9,844 bases of DNA. It comes from Syntrophomonadaceae bacterium. Lineage in GTDB: Bacteria; Bacillota; Dethiobacteria; DTU022. Positions 1-6,475 of this stretch are shown here, one piece after another. Within the stretch, counting starts at the first letter, position 1, and each line of letters starts with the position of its first letter. The notes below the pieces were generated by a model. It was not told where the DNA came from. It ran no database searches and was given only the letters and a program-made list of their open reading frames with translations. Where the stretch lies: contig SLBE01000066.1 in NCBI GenBank assembly GCA_007126465.1, positions 1 to 9,844 of the forward strand. The letters are read 5' to 3'. A program made the translations under genes and the position numbers.

Positions 1-1915
1 ATCTTAAAGCTCGCATGGAATTAACAACAGCGAGCAAAGCTACACCGACATCAGCAAAAACCGCTTCCCACATTGACGCCAGGCCAAACAGGCCAAAGGC
101 CATAATAACAGCCTTGAACCCAAGAGCCAGGATAATATTCTGAATTACTATAGCCCTGGTTTTGCGGGCCACCCCGATTGCTTCTGCCAGTTTTGAAGGC
201 TGCCCGGTCATCAGGACAATGTCAGCGGCTTCAATAGCTGCATCTGAGCCGACACCTCCCATGGCAATCCCGATATCGGCCCTGGCCAGGGACGGAGCAT
301 CATTAATTCCATCGCCGACAAAAACATGCTTTTTGTTATTCGTTTTTTCTTGTTCTAATTTCTCGATCATTTCAACTTTTTGATCAGGAAGCAGTTCGGC
401 AAAGACCTGGTCCAGGCCAAGCTTATTACCGATTGCTTCGGCAACATGCTGTTTATCCCCTGAAAGCATTATTATTGTTTTAATACCTATTTTCCTTAAT
501 AGATTGATTGCATTCTGAGCATCATCTTTTAATTGATCGGAAAAACTGATACTGCCCGCATAAATTCCATCAATGGCAACATAAATCTGCGCCCCATTGC
601 TGCCGTGAACATCATATGCAATACCTTCTTCCTCAAACAGCTTTCTGCTGCCCATGAGGATTTGCTCGTTACTATAATCAAGACTTACCCCTCTACCGGC
701 TATTTCCCGGTACTGCCGAACCCTGCTTTGGTCAATATCAGCATTCCGGATTTTTAGTATCGACCGGGCAATAGGGTGTGAAGAATAATGGGCCGCTATG
801 GCTGCGTAATTAAGAAGCTCTTCCTCGCTAAACTCCTCAGCAGGGCAAAGGCTGTCAATATTGAATTCACCCCTGGTCAGAGTTCCGGTTTTATCAAATA
901 TTACTGTATCAACCTGGCTTAAAGCTTCGAGAAAATTACCGCCCTTGACCAAAATTCCTTTCCTGGAGGCCCCGCCGATTCCTCCAAAAAAACCAAGCGG
1001 TATCGAAATAATCAAGGCGCAGGGGCATGATATAACCAGGAAAACCAAGGCACGATATACCCACTCCGACAACTCCGCTCCTGGGAGCAGCAGCGGAGGA
1101 ATAAAAGCAATCAAAAAAGCTGCGCCTACTACAGCAGGAGTATAATATGTGGCAAAACGGGTAATAAACTTTTCTGTTTTGGCTTTACGTTCAGCTGCAT
1201 TTTCTACCAGGGAAAGAATTCTGCTGATAGTAGATTCCCGGTATTCCCTGGCAACCTGGATTAAAAGCAGCCCACTGTTATTAATTGAGCCTGAAAGAAC
1301 TTCATCTCCCGGGTCTGCCTCCCTGGGCAGGGATTCACCAGTCAATGTTGACAGGTCAAGGGTTGAGCTGCCGCTTACTATTTTCCCGTCAAGGGGAACC
1401 CTTTCACCGGGTTGAACAGAAATAATTGCACCAACTGAAACTTGCTCAGGGGGCAGCATTATAGTTTGATCATTTTCTCTTACCCGGGCATAATCCGGCC
1501 TTATATCCATCAGCTTACGGATAGAGGCCCGTGAGCGTCCCACCGCATGCTCCTGTAGGAAATCTCCGGCCTGGTAAAAAATCATGACCGCGACTCCTTC
1601 AGGATACTCACCAATGATAAAAGCGCCTACCGTCGCCAGGGCCATCAGGAAATTCTCGTCAAATATTTTACCACTTACAATATTACGGCCCGCCCTTAAC
1701 AGAACCGCGCCGCCAAAAATAAGGTAAGCAGTAAAAAATATTAAAAATTCGAAAAAACCCTGCAGGGGAAATACTAAACCTGAGAGAAAGATAAGTACGC
1801 CAAAAATATAACTTAACAGCTTTACTGGTTTTTTGAATGTTTCAAACCATGATAGCCGGTTACTGCACCGACAACTGCTATCAGCAGTACAATCACTGCT
1901 GCTGATCATGCTCAT
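1..1915 (-). CDS. cadA: Zn2+/Cd2+/Pb2+-translocating P1B-type ATPase (CadA/ZntA-like), C-terminal end cut by window edge
   Basis: An ATP-driven efflux pump of the inner membrane that exports soft divalent metals. My reading of the minus strand gives 638 codons from ATG 1915 with no stop before the edge. It ends in the usual NSMRAL tail, so only a few residues are probably missing. Visible motifs are actuator TGES (192-195), CPC in a membrane helix (297-299), phosphorylation site DKTGT with D341, HP (380-381), GDGIND (534-539), and in the last helices K601 and D622 in FADVG. The K and D pair is typical of the Zn/Cd/Pb subgroup rather than the copper pumps. There is no N-terminal HMA (GxTCxxC) domain. 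Instead a short tail carries C9, C15 and C17, just before the first helix. An AGAAGG ribosome site lies at 1925-1930. The gene follows its ArsR repressor by 36 bp and must share its promoter. Family and subgroup are secure; the exact metal is inferred. Confidence 0.95.
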   Translation of the reverse strand, partial: MSMISSSDCTADSSCRCSNRLSWFETFKKPVKLLSYIFGVLIFLSGLVFPLQGFFEFLIFFTAYLIFGGAVLLRAGRNIVSGKIFDENFLMALATVGAFIIGEYPEGVAVMIFYQAGDFLQEHAVGRSRASIRKLMDIRPDYARVRENDQTIMLPPEQVSVGAIISVQPGERVPLDGKIVSGSSTLDLSTLTGESLPREADPGDEVLSGSINNSGLLLIQVAREYRESTISRILSLVENAAERKAKTEKFITRFATYYTPAVVGAAFLIAFIPPLLLPGAELSEWVYRALVFLVISCPCALIISIPLGFFGGIGGASRKGILVKGGNFLEALSQVDTVIFDKTGTLTRGEFNIDSLCPAEEFSEEELLNYAAIAAHYSSHPIARSILKIRNADIDQSRVRQYREIAGRGVSLDYSNEQILMGSRKLFEEEGIAYDVHGSNGAQIYVAIDGIYAGSISFSDQLKDDAQNAINLLRKIGIKTIIMLSGDKQHVAEAIGNKLGLDQVFAELLPDQKVEMIEKLEQEKTNNKKHVFVGDGINDAPSLARADIGIAMGGVGSDAAIEAADIVLMTGQPSKLAEAIGVARKTRAIVIQNIILALGFKAVIMAFGLFGLASMWEAVFADVGVALLAVVNSMRALR

Positions 1916-1951
1916 TAATTGATACCTTCTTTCAAGTGGCAGATTTTTAAT

Positions 1952-2317
1952 TTATTCATTGATATGATTCAAACCCTGGTTAAATATCTCTTCAATATGT
2001 TCATCATCAAGGGAATAATAGATATTTTTTCCTTCCCGGCGCGGTTTAACCAGCCTCGCCTGCTTAAGAACTCTCAACTGGTGCGAAGTTGCAGACTGGG
2101 TCAGGTTCAAAAGGTAGGCTATATCGCAAACACACATTTCTTCTTCAAAAAGTGCCCAGATAATTTTGATCCTGGTCGAGTCACCAAAGACCTTAAAAAG
2201 CTCGGCCAGATTATATAAATTTTCTTCAGGAGGCATCTTACGGCCTGCCCTTTCTATCACCTCTTCATGAATTATTGTACAATCACATTTTAGCTGCTCT
2301 GAACTTTTTTCACCCAC
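1952..2317 (-). CDS. cadC: ArsR/SmtB-family metal-sensing repressor, CadC-like
   Basis: A 121-residue winged-helix repressor that should leave its operator when Zn, Cd or Pb binds, switching on the efflux ATPase 36 bp downstream. The start is GTG 2317, with GGGAGG at 2326-2331 and an 8-nt spacer. Residues 63-90 form the helix-turn-helix, with TQSATSHQLRVLK as recognition helix. Two known ArsR-family metal sites can be seen. The CadC-type thiolate site is C62-V-C64-D plus N-terminal C11 and/or C13. The SmtB/CzrA-type alpha-5 site is D106, H108 and H119 with the DxHx10H spacing, with E121 close to the expected fourth ligand. Having both suggests a Cd/Pb/Zn sensor, as in staphylococcal CadC, where the thiolate site does the sensing. 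Autoregulation is supported by the palindrome over its own promoter. Family is very secure; the inducing metal is inferred. Confidence 0.93.
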   Translation of the reverse strand: MGEKSSEQLKCDCTIIHEEVIERAGRKMPPEENLYNLAELFKVFGDSTRIKIIWALFEEEMCVCDIAYLLNLTQSATSHQLRVLKQARLVKPRREGKNIYYSLDDEHIEEIFNQGLNHINE

Positions 2318-2342
2318 CCAAAATACCTCCCAACAAATTTAC

Positions 2343-2362
2343 ATATGAACAATTGCTCATAT
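2343..2362 (-). promoter_or_regulatory. CadC/SmtB-type operator palindrome
   Basis: The plus strand reads ATATGAACAATTGCTCATAT, a 20-bp inverted repeat in which 9 of 10 base pairs are symmetric (only 2349/2356 mismatch). The half site ATATGAnCA resembles the TGAACA-type half sites of ArsR/SmtB-family operators. It starts 3 bp inside the -10 box (2365-2370) on its downstream side and covers the predicted transcription start, so a bound repressor would block RNA polymerase. Assignment to this regulator is inferred from position and half-site type. Confidence 0.85.
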
Positions 2363-2364
2363 AT

Positions 2365-2393
2365 ATTTTAAAGAATGAGTTCTAATATGTCAA
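2365..2393 (-). promoter_or_regulatory. Sigma-A promoter of the cad operon
   Basis: On the minus strand, a perfect -35 TTGACA (2388-2393) is followed by a 17-bp spacer and a -10 TAAAAT (2365-2370, 5 of 6 to TATAAT). The start site is expected near 2358, inside the operator palindrome, giving a leader of about 40 nt before the GTG at 2317. The strong core with an overlapping operator fits a promoter that is off only when the repressor is bound. Confidence 0.85.
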
Positions 2394-2660
2394 GGATAAA
2401 TGACTAGGTATACTTCGCCGGGTACTGCTAAAACTAAGACTGAGTCGTATCCTAATTTTGCACGCAGTAATCAGAGAGCGAAAGCTTACTATAACGTTAG
2501 AAAAAGAGTAACCCAGGCGCAAGGTTGAAGCTAAGGCGTTGCAGTTTCAGCCTAAACGTTAAGCAAGCATAGTTTTCTTCAGCAGGCTAAGCGAGTATTT
2601 TCACGTTATATTTGCAGCCGGTTGGAAAAGCTATTTGCGGTAATTAACTTTAATGATACA
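2394..2660. other. Intergenic region without a recognisable gene
   Basis: This 267-bp stretch lies between the divergent cad and DUF116 promoters. I find no convincing reading frame with a ribosome site, no tRNA and no strong terminator hairpin. It contains a 9-bp palindrome (GACTGAGTC, about 2439-2447), the site GTATAC near 2409, and several loosely similar short words: ACGTTA near 2493, 2556 and 2603, GCTAAG near 2530 and 2586, and AGCGA near 2477 and 2590. These may be decayed repeat copies but are too degenerate to call. Confidence 0.5.
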
Positions 2661-2662
2661 AT

Positions 2663-2668
2663 TATAAT
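2663..2668 (+). promoter_or_regulatory. Probable -10 box of the DUF116 gene
   Basis: A perfect TATAAT lies 31 bp ahead of the chosen start codon in an AT-rich stretch. No good -35 hexamer sits 16-18 bp upstream (the bases there read roughly GTAATT), so the promoter may be weak or need an activator. Confidence 0.45.
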
Positions 2669-2684
2669 AGGTTTTTGAAACAAA

Positions 2685-2689
2685 AGGAG
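2685..2689 (+). promoter_or_regulatory. Ribosome binding site that decides the DUF116 start
   Basis: AGGAG lies 1 nt before ATG 2691, too close to use, but 10 nt before the in-frame ATG 2700. The protein therefore probably starts at 2700, three codons later than the longest frame. A TTG at 2694 (4-nt spacer) is less likely. Confidence 0.65.
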
Positions 2690-2699
2690 TATGTTGATT

Positions 2700-3446
2700 A
2701 TGCACTCAAGAAAACGTTTATTCATTGGGTTATTTCTGTTATTTACAATAATGGTGCTGATGGCTCTCGCTTACCTGATTTTTTACCTGAGAGAACCAGA
2801 TACCATTATATTTCAGTATGGCATCTATATTTTGATCGGGTTTCTGGCAGCGCTGGCCGGAACATCACTTCTTGTCCTGACAGTACTGGTTATTTCCCTG
2901 TTAAAGAAGAGACCTCTCACCGGTTTCAACCGCCTTGTGCAAAAAACCCTGGTTTTCTTCTTTCCTTTATTGCTGCAGTTTGGCAAATTACTGCGTATAT
3001 CAACAGAGCAAATTCAAAGCTCATTTATTGAAATAAACAACAGGCTGGTAGAAGCAAAAAAAATAAAAGTCCCGGCCCAAAAATTACTGCTGCTGCTACC
3101 GCATTGTCTGCAGGACGAAGGTTGCCCCCATAAAATTACCAGGAATCCTTTTAACTGCCGTCGCTGCGGAAACTGCTCCATCGGCACACTAATAGATATG
3201 GCCGACCGGTGGCAGTTCAAGATACAGGTAGTAACAGGCGGCACACTGGCTCGCCAGGCAGTCGGCAAGATAAAGCCATACTGCATCCTCGCCGTAGCCT
3301 GTGAACGAGACCTTTCAAGTGGAATTGTTGACAGTTACCCCATGCCGGTATGCGGAGTTCTTAACGAACGCCCACAGGGTCCCTGCTTCAATACCATGGT
3401 CTGCCTTGATTCGCTTGAACAAAAAGTCAGGTCTATTCTTGAATAA
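2700..3446 (+). CDS. DUF116-family membrane protein with Cys-rich cytosolic domain
   Basis: A 248-residue protein whose function is not established. Numbering from ATG 2700, two hydrophobic segments (about 7-29 and 39-67) anchor it in the membrane, followed by KKRP, which suggests that the rest is cytoplasmic. The C-terminal two thirds carries the DUF116 pattern: LLLLPHCLQ, then CRRCGNC (153-159), VVTGGTLARQ (177-186), KPYCILAVACERDL (192-205), and PVCGVLNERPQGPC (216-229). Ten cysteines (136, 142, 153, 156, 159, 195, 201, 218, 229, 235) suggest a metal or iron-sulfur site, but this is inference. In other Bacillota and anaerobes DUF116 genes are often near the def-fmt translation cluster; here the gene stands alone, divergent from the cad operon and convergent with the HEPN/CBS gene, with only 53 bp between their ends. 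The family call is firm. Confidence 0.85.
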   Translation: MHSRKRLFIGLFLLFTIMVLMALAYLIFYLREPDTIIFQYGIYILIGFLAALAGTSLLVLTVLVISLLKKRPLTGFNRLVQKTLVFFFPLLLQFGKLLRISTEQIQSSFIEINNRLVEAKKIKVPAQKLLLLLPHCLQDEGCPHKITRNPFNCRRCGNCSIGTLIDMADRWQFKIQVVTGGTLARQAVGKIKPYCILAVACERDLSSGIVDSYPMPVCGVLNERPQGPCFNTMVCLDSLEQKVRSILE

Positions 3447-3499
3447 ATCTCTATTTGTAACTACTGCCTAAGAAAACTGAAGCGAGCATAAAGTGCAGC

Positions 3500-4216
3500 C
3501 TATTCCAGAGCTTTATGAACCTGTGGAAGATCCCGATTGGTTATTATGCCAACCAGCGGTTCTTTTATCTCACCATTCTGCGTTATAAGTACTGCTTCAA
3601 GCTTTTTACCCTGCTGCTCCCAGTTATAAAAAAGATCGGGAATATCAAGCAGCGACTTTTTAACTGAAACAACTTCATAATTATCTTCGTAACCGGCAAT
3701 TCTGACCACATCTTTCAAGCTGGTATGTTCTATATCAAGCTCACCCTCAACAAGAATTTTACCCATCCATTTAATAATCATGTTTGATGTAAGCAGGCAT
3801 ACCGTTTCATCTTTATGTTTTACAGGCACCTGACTGTAGGACATTCTGCTGAGCTCTCTAATCGCCCGTGAGATAGTATCATCAACTGAAAGGGTCAGCA
3901 CATCCTTCAGAAACAGTGGCGCAACCCTGGGCGGCTTAAGCAGTAGGCGGGCGATGTGTTCAATGTGCTCAACAGCGTGATTGTTGGGTTCAGCAATTAC
4001 CTCACCACCGGCCCGATCATGAACAATGGCATTTCGCAGTTCACCATACTCCTTTAAATCAAAGCGATATCTTTCAATCACAGGATTAACTTTGGCACTT
4101 TTATCAATTAACTCAAAAAAGCGGCGGTGATCTTTTAATTTGAGAATGCGCGCCATTTCATGCTCGATATCAGAATATGCCTGTAGAAAGCGATCCGAAT
4201 TTTTTCGTTCAGCCAT
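3500..4216 (-). CDS. CBS-domain-pair protein with N-terminal HEPN-like domain
   Basis: A 238-residue soluble protein, without signal peptide or membrane segments. Residues 1-95 are helical and charged and contain ELRNAIVHDR, in which R61 and H66 fit the R-x4-6-H motif of HEPN domains, often RNA-binding or RNA-cutting. Residues about 98-152 and 166-236 look like two CBS repeats. The first has LTLSVDDTISRAIRELSRMSYSQVPV and the second ends VGIITNRDL, the classical CBS ending. CBS pairs usually bind adenine nucleotides or S-adenosylmethionine, so this could be a ligand-gated HEPN protein. The function is not known, and nuclease activity cannot be assumed from one motif. ATG 4216 is preceded by AAGGTG with an 8-nt spacer. 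It follows the flavodoxin gene by 108 bp, in which I see no clear promoter, so it may be the tail of the era-recO transcript or have its own start. Confidence 0.75.
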   Translation of the reverse strand: MAERKNSDRFLQAYSDIEHEMARILKLKDHRRFFELIDKSAKVNPVIERYRFDLKEYGELRNAIVHDRAGGEVIAEPNNHAVEHIEHIARLLLKPPRVAPLFLKDVLTLSVDDTISRAIRELSRMSYSQVPVKHKDETVCLLTSNMIIKWMGKILVEGELDIEHTSLKDVVRIAGYEDNYEVVSVKKSLLDIPDLFYNWEQQGKKLEAVLITQNGEIKEPLVGIITNRDLPQVHKALE

Positions 4217-4324
4217 AAGTTAAACACCTTTTTGTTAGATCTGCAATTAGAAATTATCCGATTACTGCCCGGCCAATGCTGCTATGATACTATAGAGTCA
4301 ACGTAAAAAAACTATGCAGTTAAA

Positions 4325-4798
4325 TTATCCGTTAAATAGATTGCCAATGCTATCCAGGCATTCACGGATCGATTGCTCACGCTTCTTTCCTGACCAAACT
4401 ACTATTTGGGTTCCTAAAACATTTGCGCCCCTGGCTTCCAGTGCACTTTTAACCTGGGCCACTGAACCTGTACCCCCGGTCCAAAGCAGGGGCAGCTGCT
4501 TTGTAATGAATACTGCAGTGTCAAGTTTATCCATGCCTGGTAGTTTATCCAGGTACGCTTTCATAACAGGATTTAAGTTGAAGGCCTGGACGGGCGCACC
4601 AAAAACAGCGGCATCATAGCTGCGGGGATCCGGAACACTGGTTAACTCGAACTTACCCGCCTGCGCCGGGGTGTTTCCCTCTATTGTTATTTCATCGATA
4701 ATGGCTGTGTGACCGTTACTTTCCAATCTTTCCTTTAAGCTTTCCGCAACTTTCCTTGTGTTGCCGGTTCCGGAATAGTAAATCAAACCAATTTTCAT
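4325..4798 (-). CDS. Flavodoxin-like FMN protein
   Basis: A 157-residue flavodoxin-fold protein, probably a cytoplasmic one-electron carrier or FMN-dependent oxidoreductase partner. It opens with MKIGLIYYSGTGNTRKVAE: a first beta strand and the phosphate-binding loop SGTGNT (9-14), as in classical flavodoxins. Further on, DAAVFGAPVQAFNLNP (62-77) corresponds to the second FMN loop, followed by FITKQLPLLWTGG (97-109). The frame extends 12 codons upstream to 4834, but the ribosome site (4807-4811) points to ATG 4798. It follows recO by 44 bp on the same strand, so it is probably co-transcribed; a link to DNA repair is not implied. The redox partner cannot be told from the sequence. The divergence from short-chain flavodoxins leaves the flavodoxin/NAD(P)H-oxidoreductase boundary open. 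Confidence 0.8.
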   Translation of the reverse strand: MKIGLIYYSGTGNTRKVAESLKERLESNGHTAIIDEITIEGNTPAQAGKFELTSVPDPRSYDAAVFGAPVQAFNLNPVMKAYLDKLPGMDKLDTAVFITKQLPLLWTGGTGSVAQVKSALEARGANVLGTQIVVWSGKKREQSIRECLDSIGNLFNG

Positions 4799-4806
4799 TT
4801 TCTCTG

Positions 4807-4811
4807 CCTCC
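4807..4811 (-). promoter_or_regulatory. Ribosome binding site that decides the flavodoxin start
   Basis: GGAGG on the minus strand lies 8 nt before ATG 4798, whose product begins exactly at the first beta strand of the flavodoxin fold. This rules against the 12-codon extension to 4834. Confidence 0.8.
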
Positions 4812-4842
4812 ACATTTAAATGGTAAAAATACAATCCAAACC

Positions 4843-5574
4843 TTATTCATTTAACAACCGCCTTGATTTTATATCACCCAGGTCCAGGTGGTAAGATAAA
4901 AAAGCCGCTGTTAAACTGGCAAGTGCTTTCTTCTGGCTTTCCGTCGGGCGAAGTTGATTAGCCTGCTTTAAAGGAGCTTCAATTAAGCGCCTGGCAATCG
5001 CAACTGTGCCCGGTTCAATTTTTATAACATCAGTTCCCTGACATGAACTACACAAAAGCCCACCCTGGCGGGGGCTAAATACTGCAGTTTGTTCGGAACC
5101 GCAACAGGTACAACTATGAAAATGAGGACTGTAGCCCAGCAGATGAGCCAACTTTAATTCAAAAGCCCGGCAAAGCAAAAACAAGTTTGAGCTTTGACCC
5201 AGCAGCAACCAGCTTTCAAGCAGCAGCTGAAAAATTTCGAAACAGGGTTCCTGTTCAGAGACAAGTTTATCCACAAGCTCAGCCATATATATGCCGTATG
5301 GATAAAGATCGGGATCATCCCGGAACCAGGAAAAACGCTCTATAGGATCCTGGCCGGTAATAATTGGCCAGGTTTTACCCCTGTGAAAGGTAAAGCACCC
5401 ATGAGTAAATAAATCGACCCCGGCTGCCAGACGGCTTTTCGTTTTGCGCGCTCCCCGGGCAACTGCTTCAAACTTCCCTTCTTCCCTGGTTAAAATAGTT
5501 ACCAGCCGATCTGCTTCACCAAGCGGACGGGTTCTGAGGATTAAACCTTCTGCTTTGAAAATTTTCTGCGTCAT
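4843..5574 (-). CDS. recO: DNA repair protein RecO
   Basis: A 243-residue mediator that helps load RecA on SSB-coated single strands in the RecFOR pathway and anneals complementary strands. The N-terminal OB-fold (about 1-80) has the family opening KAEGLILRTRPLGEADRLVTILTREEGK and the basic stretch VARGARKTKSRLAAG (38-52). A helical domain follows, with a zinc finger C155-x2-C158 and C175-x2-C178 as in many Gram-positive RecO proteins. The length is the usual one for the family. ATG 5574 has AGAGGTG upstream and lies 12 bp after the era stop, so translation is probably coupled. The era-recO order is the standard Bacillota arrangement. High certainty. Confidence 0.95.
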   Translation of the reverse strand: MTQKIFKAEGLILRTRPLGEADRLVTILTREEGKFEAVARGARKTKSRLAAGVDLFTHGCFTFHRGKTWPIITGQDPIERFSWFRDDPDLYPYGIYMAELVDKLVSEQEPCFEIFQLLLESWLLLGQSSNLFLLCRAFELKLAHLLGYSPHFHSCTCCGSEQTAVFSPRQGGLLCSSCQGTDVIKIEPGTVAIARRLIEAPLKQANQLRPTESQKKALASLTAAFLSYHLDLGDIKSRRLLNE

Positions 5575-5586
5575 TGGTTCACCTCT

Positions 5587-6471
5587 TTAACTGTATCCCA
5601 GGCGCCGCAGCTGTTCTTCACGGTTACGCCAGTCAGGTTTAACTTTAACCCTCAGATCAAGAAAAATTCGCTGACCAAATATCGCCTCCAACTCAACCCT
5701 GGCAGCAGTACCTGCCTTTTTTAGAAGGTTGCCTCCTTTACCAACGATGATCCCTACCTGCGATTTTCGTTCTACAAAGATTTCTGCCCGAAGATCAAGC
5801 AACTCTCCATCACTTCGCGGCTTCATTTCTTCTATGACAACGGCAATCGAAAAAGGAATTTCCTGCCTGGTCAAATGTATTACTTTTTCCCTGATGATTT
5901 CTGCGGCTATAAATTTTTCCGGTTGATCAGTAATCATTTCGGGTGGATAAAACTGCGGGCCCTCGGGCAGATATTTAAGGATTGTTTCCACAAGGGCTTC
6001 GAGGCCGCTGTTTTGCAGGGCCGAGACACGAAAGCATTCATCGAAAGAAAGAAGCTGCCTGTAAAGGGTTTCATGTTCTTCCAACTTACCTGGTTTGACC
6101 AGGTCAACCTTATTTAACACCAGGAAAATAGGGCTCTCTACTGATCCCATCAAATCCGCTATATAACGGTCTCCCGGCCCCGGGGCCTGGTCAGCTTCAA
6201 CCAGGAAACAAATCAGATCAACCTCATCCATTGTTGTGCGTGCAGTTCGAACCATGTTTGTCCCCAGGATATGCTTCGGCTTGTGAAGTCCCGGTGTATC
6301 AATAAAAACAACCTGGTATTCAGGCCGGGTTAAAACTGCCCGGATCTGATTCCTGGTAGTCTGTGGACGATCAGACATAATGGCGATTTTTTCGCCAACC
6401 AGGGCATTTAAAAGAGTCGATTTTCCAACATTGGGCCTGCCGATTAAGGCAGCAAAGCCTGAACGATGCAT
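5587..6471 (-). CDS. era: GTPase Era, 30S ribosomal subunit assembly factor
   Basis: An essential GTPase that binds the 3' end of 16S rRNA and takes part in late 30S maturation. With ATG 6471 as start the protein has 294 residues, normal for Era. G1 GRPNVGKS is at 11-18, the switch TTRNQIRAV around 38-46, G3 DTPG at 58-61, G4 NKVD at 120-123, and G5 SALQNSG further on. The C-terminal KH domain shows VGIIVGKGGNLLKKAG, and the usual ending VKPDWRNREEQLRRLGY is present. The frame is open for 19 more codons upstream, but these overlap the preceding gene, while AGAAGG at 6480-6485 with an 8-nt spacer selects 6471. Only 4 nt separate it from the stop of the Cdd-TrmO gene, so expression is coupled. 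YbeY, which also works on 16S rRNA 3' maturation, is in the same operon. Confidence 0.97.
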   Translation of the reverse strand: MHRSGFAALIGRPNVGKSTLLNALVGEKIAIMSDRPQTTRNQIRAVLTRPEYQVVFIDTPGLHKPKHILGTNMVRTARTTMDEVDLICFLVEADQAPGPGDRYIADLMGSVESPIFLVLNKVDLVKPGKLEEHETLYRQLLSFDECFRVSALQNSGLEALVETILKYLPEGPQFYPPEMITDQPEKFIAAEIIREKVIHLTRQEIPFSIAVVIEEMKPRSDGELLDLRAEIFVERKSQVGIIVGKGGNLLKKAGTAARVELEAIFGQRIFLDLRVKVKPDWRNREEQLRRLGYS

Positions 6472-6475
6472 CGCT

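Noticed and set aside
861..1415. Two plus-strand frames antisense to the metal ATPase
   Set aside because: They are shadows of the ATPase coding strand, which has all P-type motifs in one continuous frame.
2675..3031. Open frame of 118 codons on the plus strand overlapping the DUF116 gene
   Set aside because: It starts with TTG inside the DUF116 leader, lacks its own ribosome site and has no recognisable protein features; the overlapping frame matches DUF116 clearly.
3447..3499. Shared terminator between the convergent DUF116 and HEPN/CBS genes
   Set aside because: I find no GC-rich stem followed by a T run on either strand in these 53 bp.
4217..4324. Promoter for the HEPN/CBS gene on the minus strand
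   Set aside because: A TTGACT hexamer is present (near 4297-4302), but no acceptable -10 lies 16-18 bp after it; GATAAT further down is at the wrong distance.
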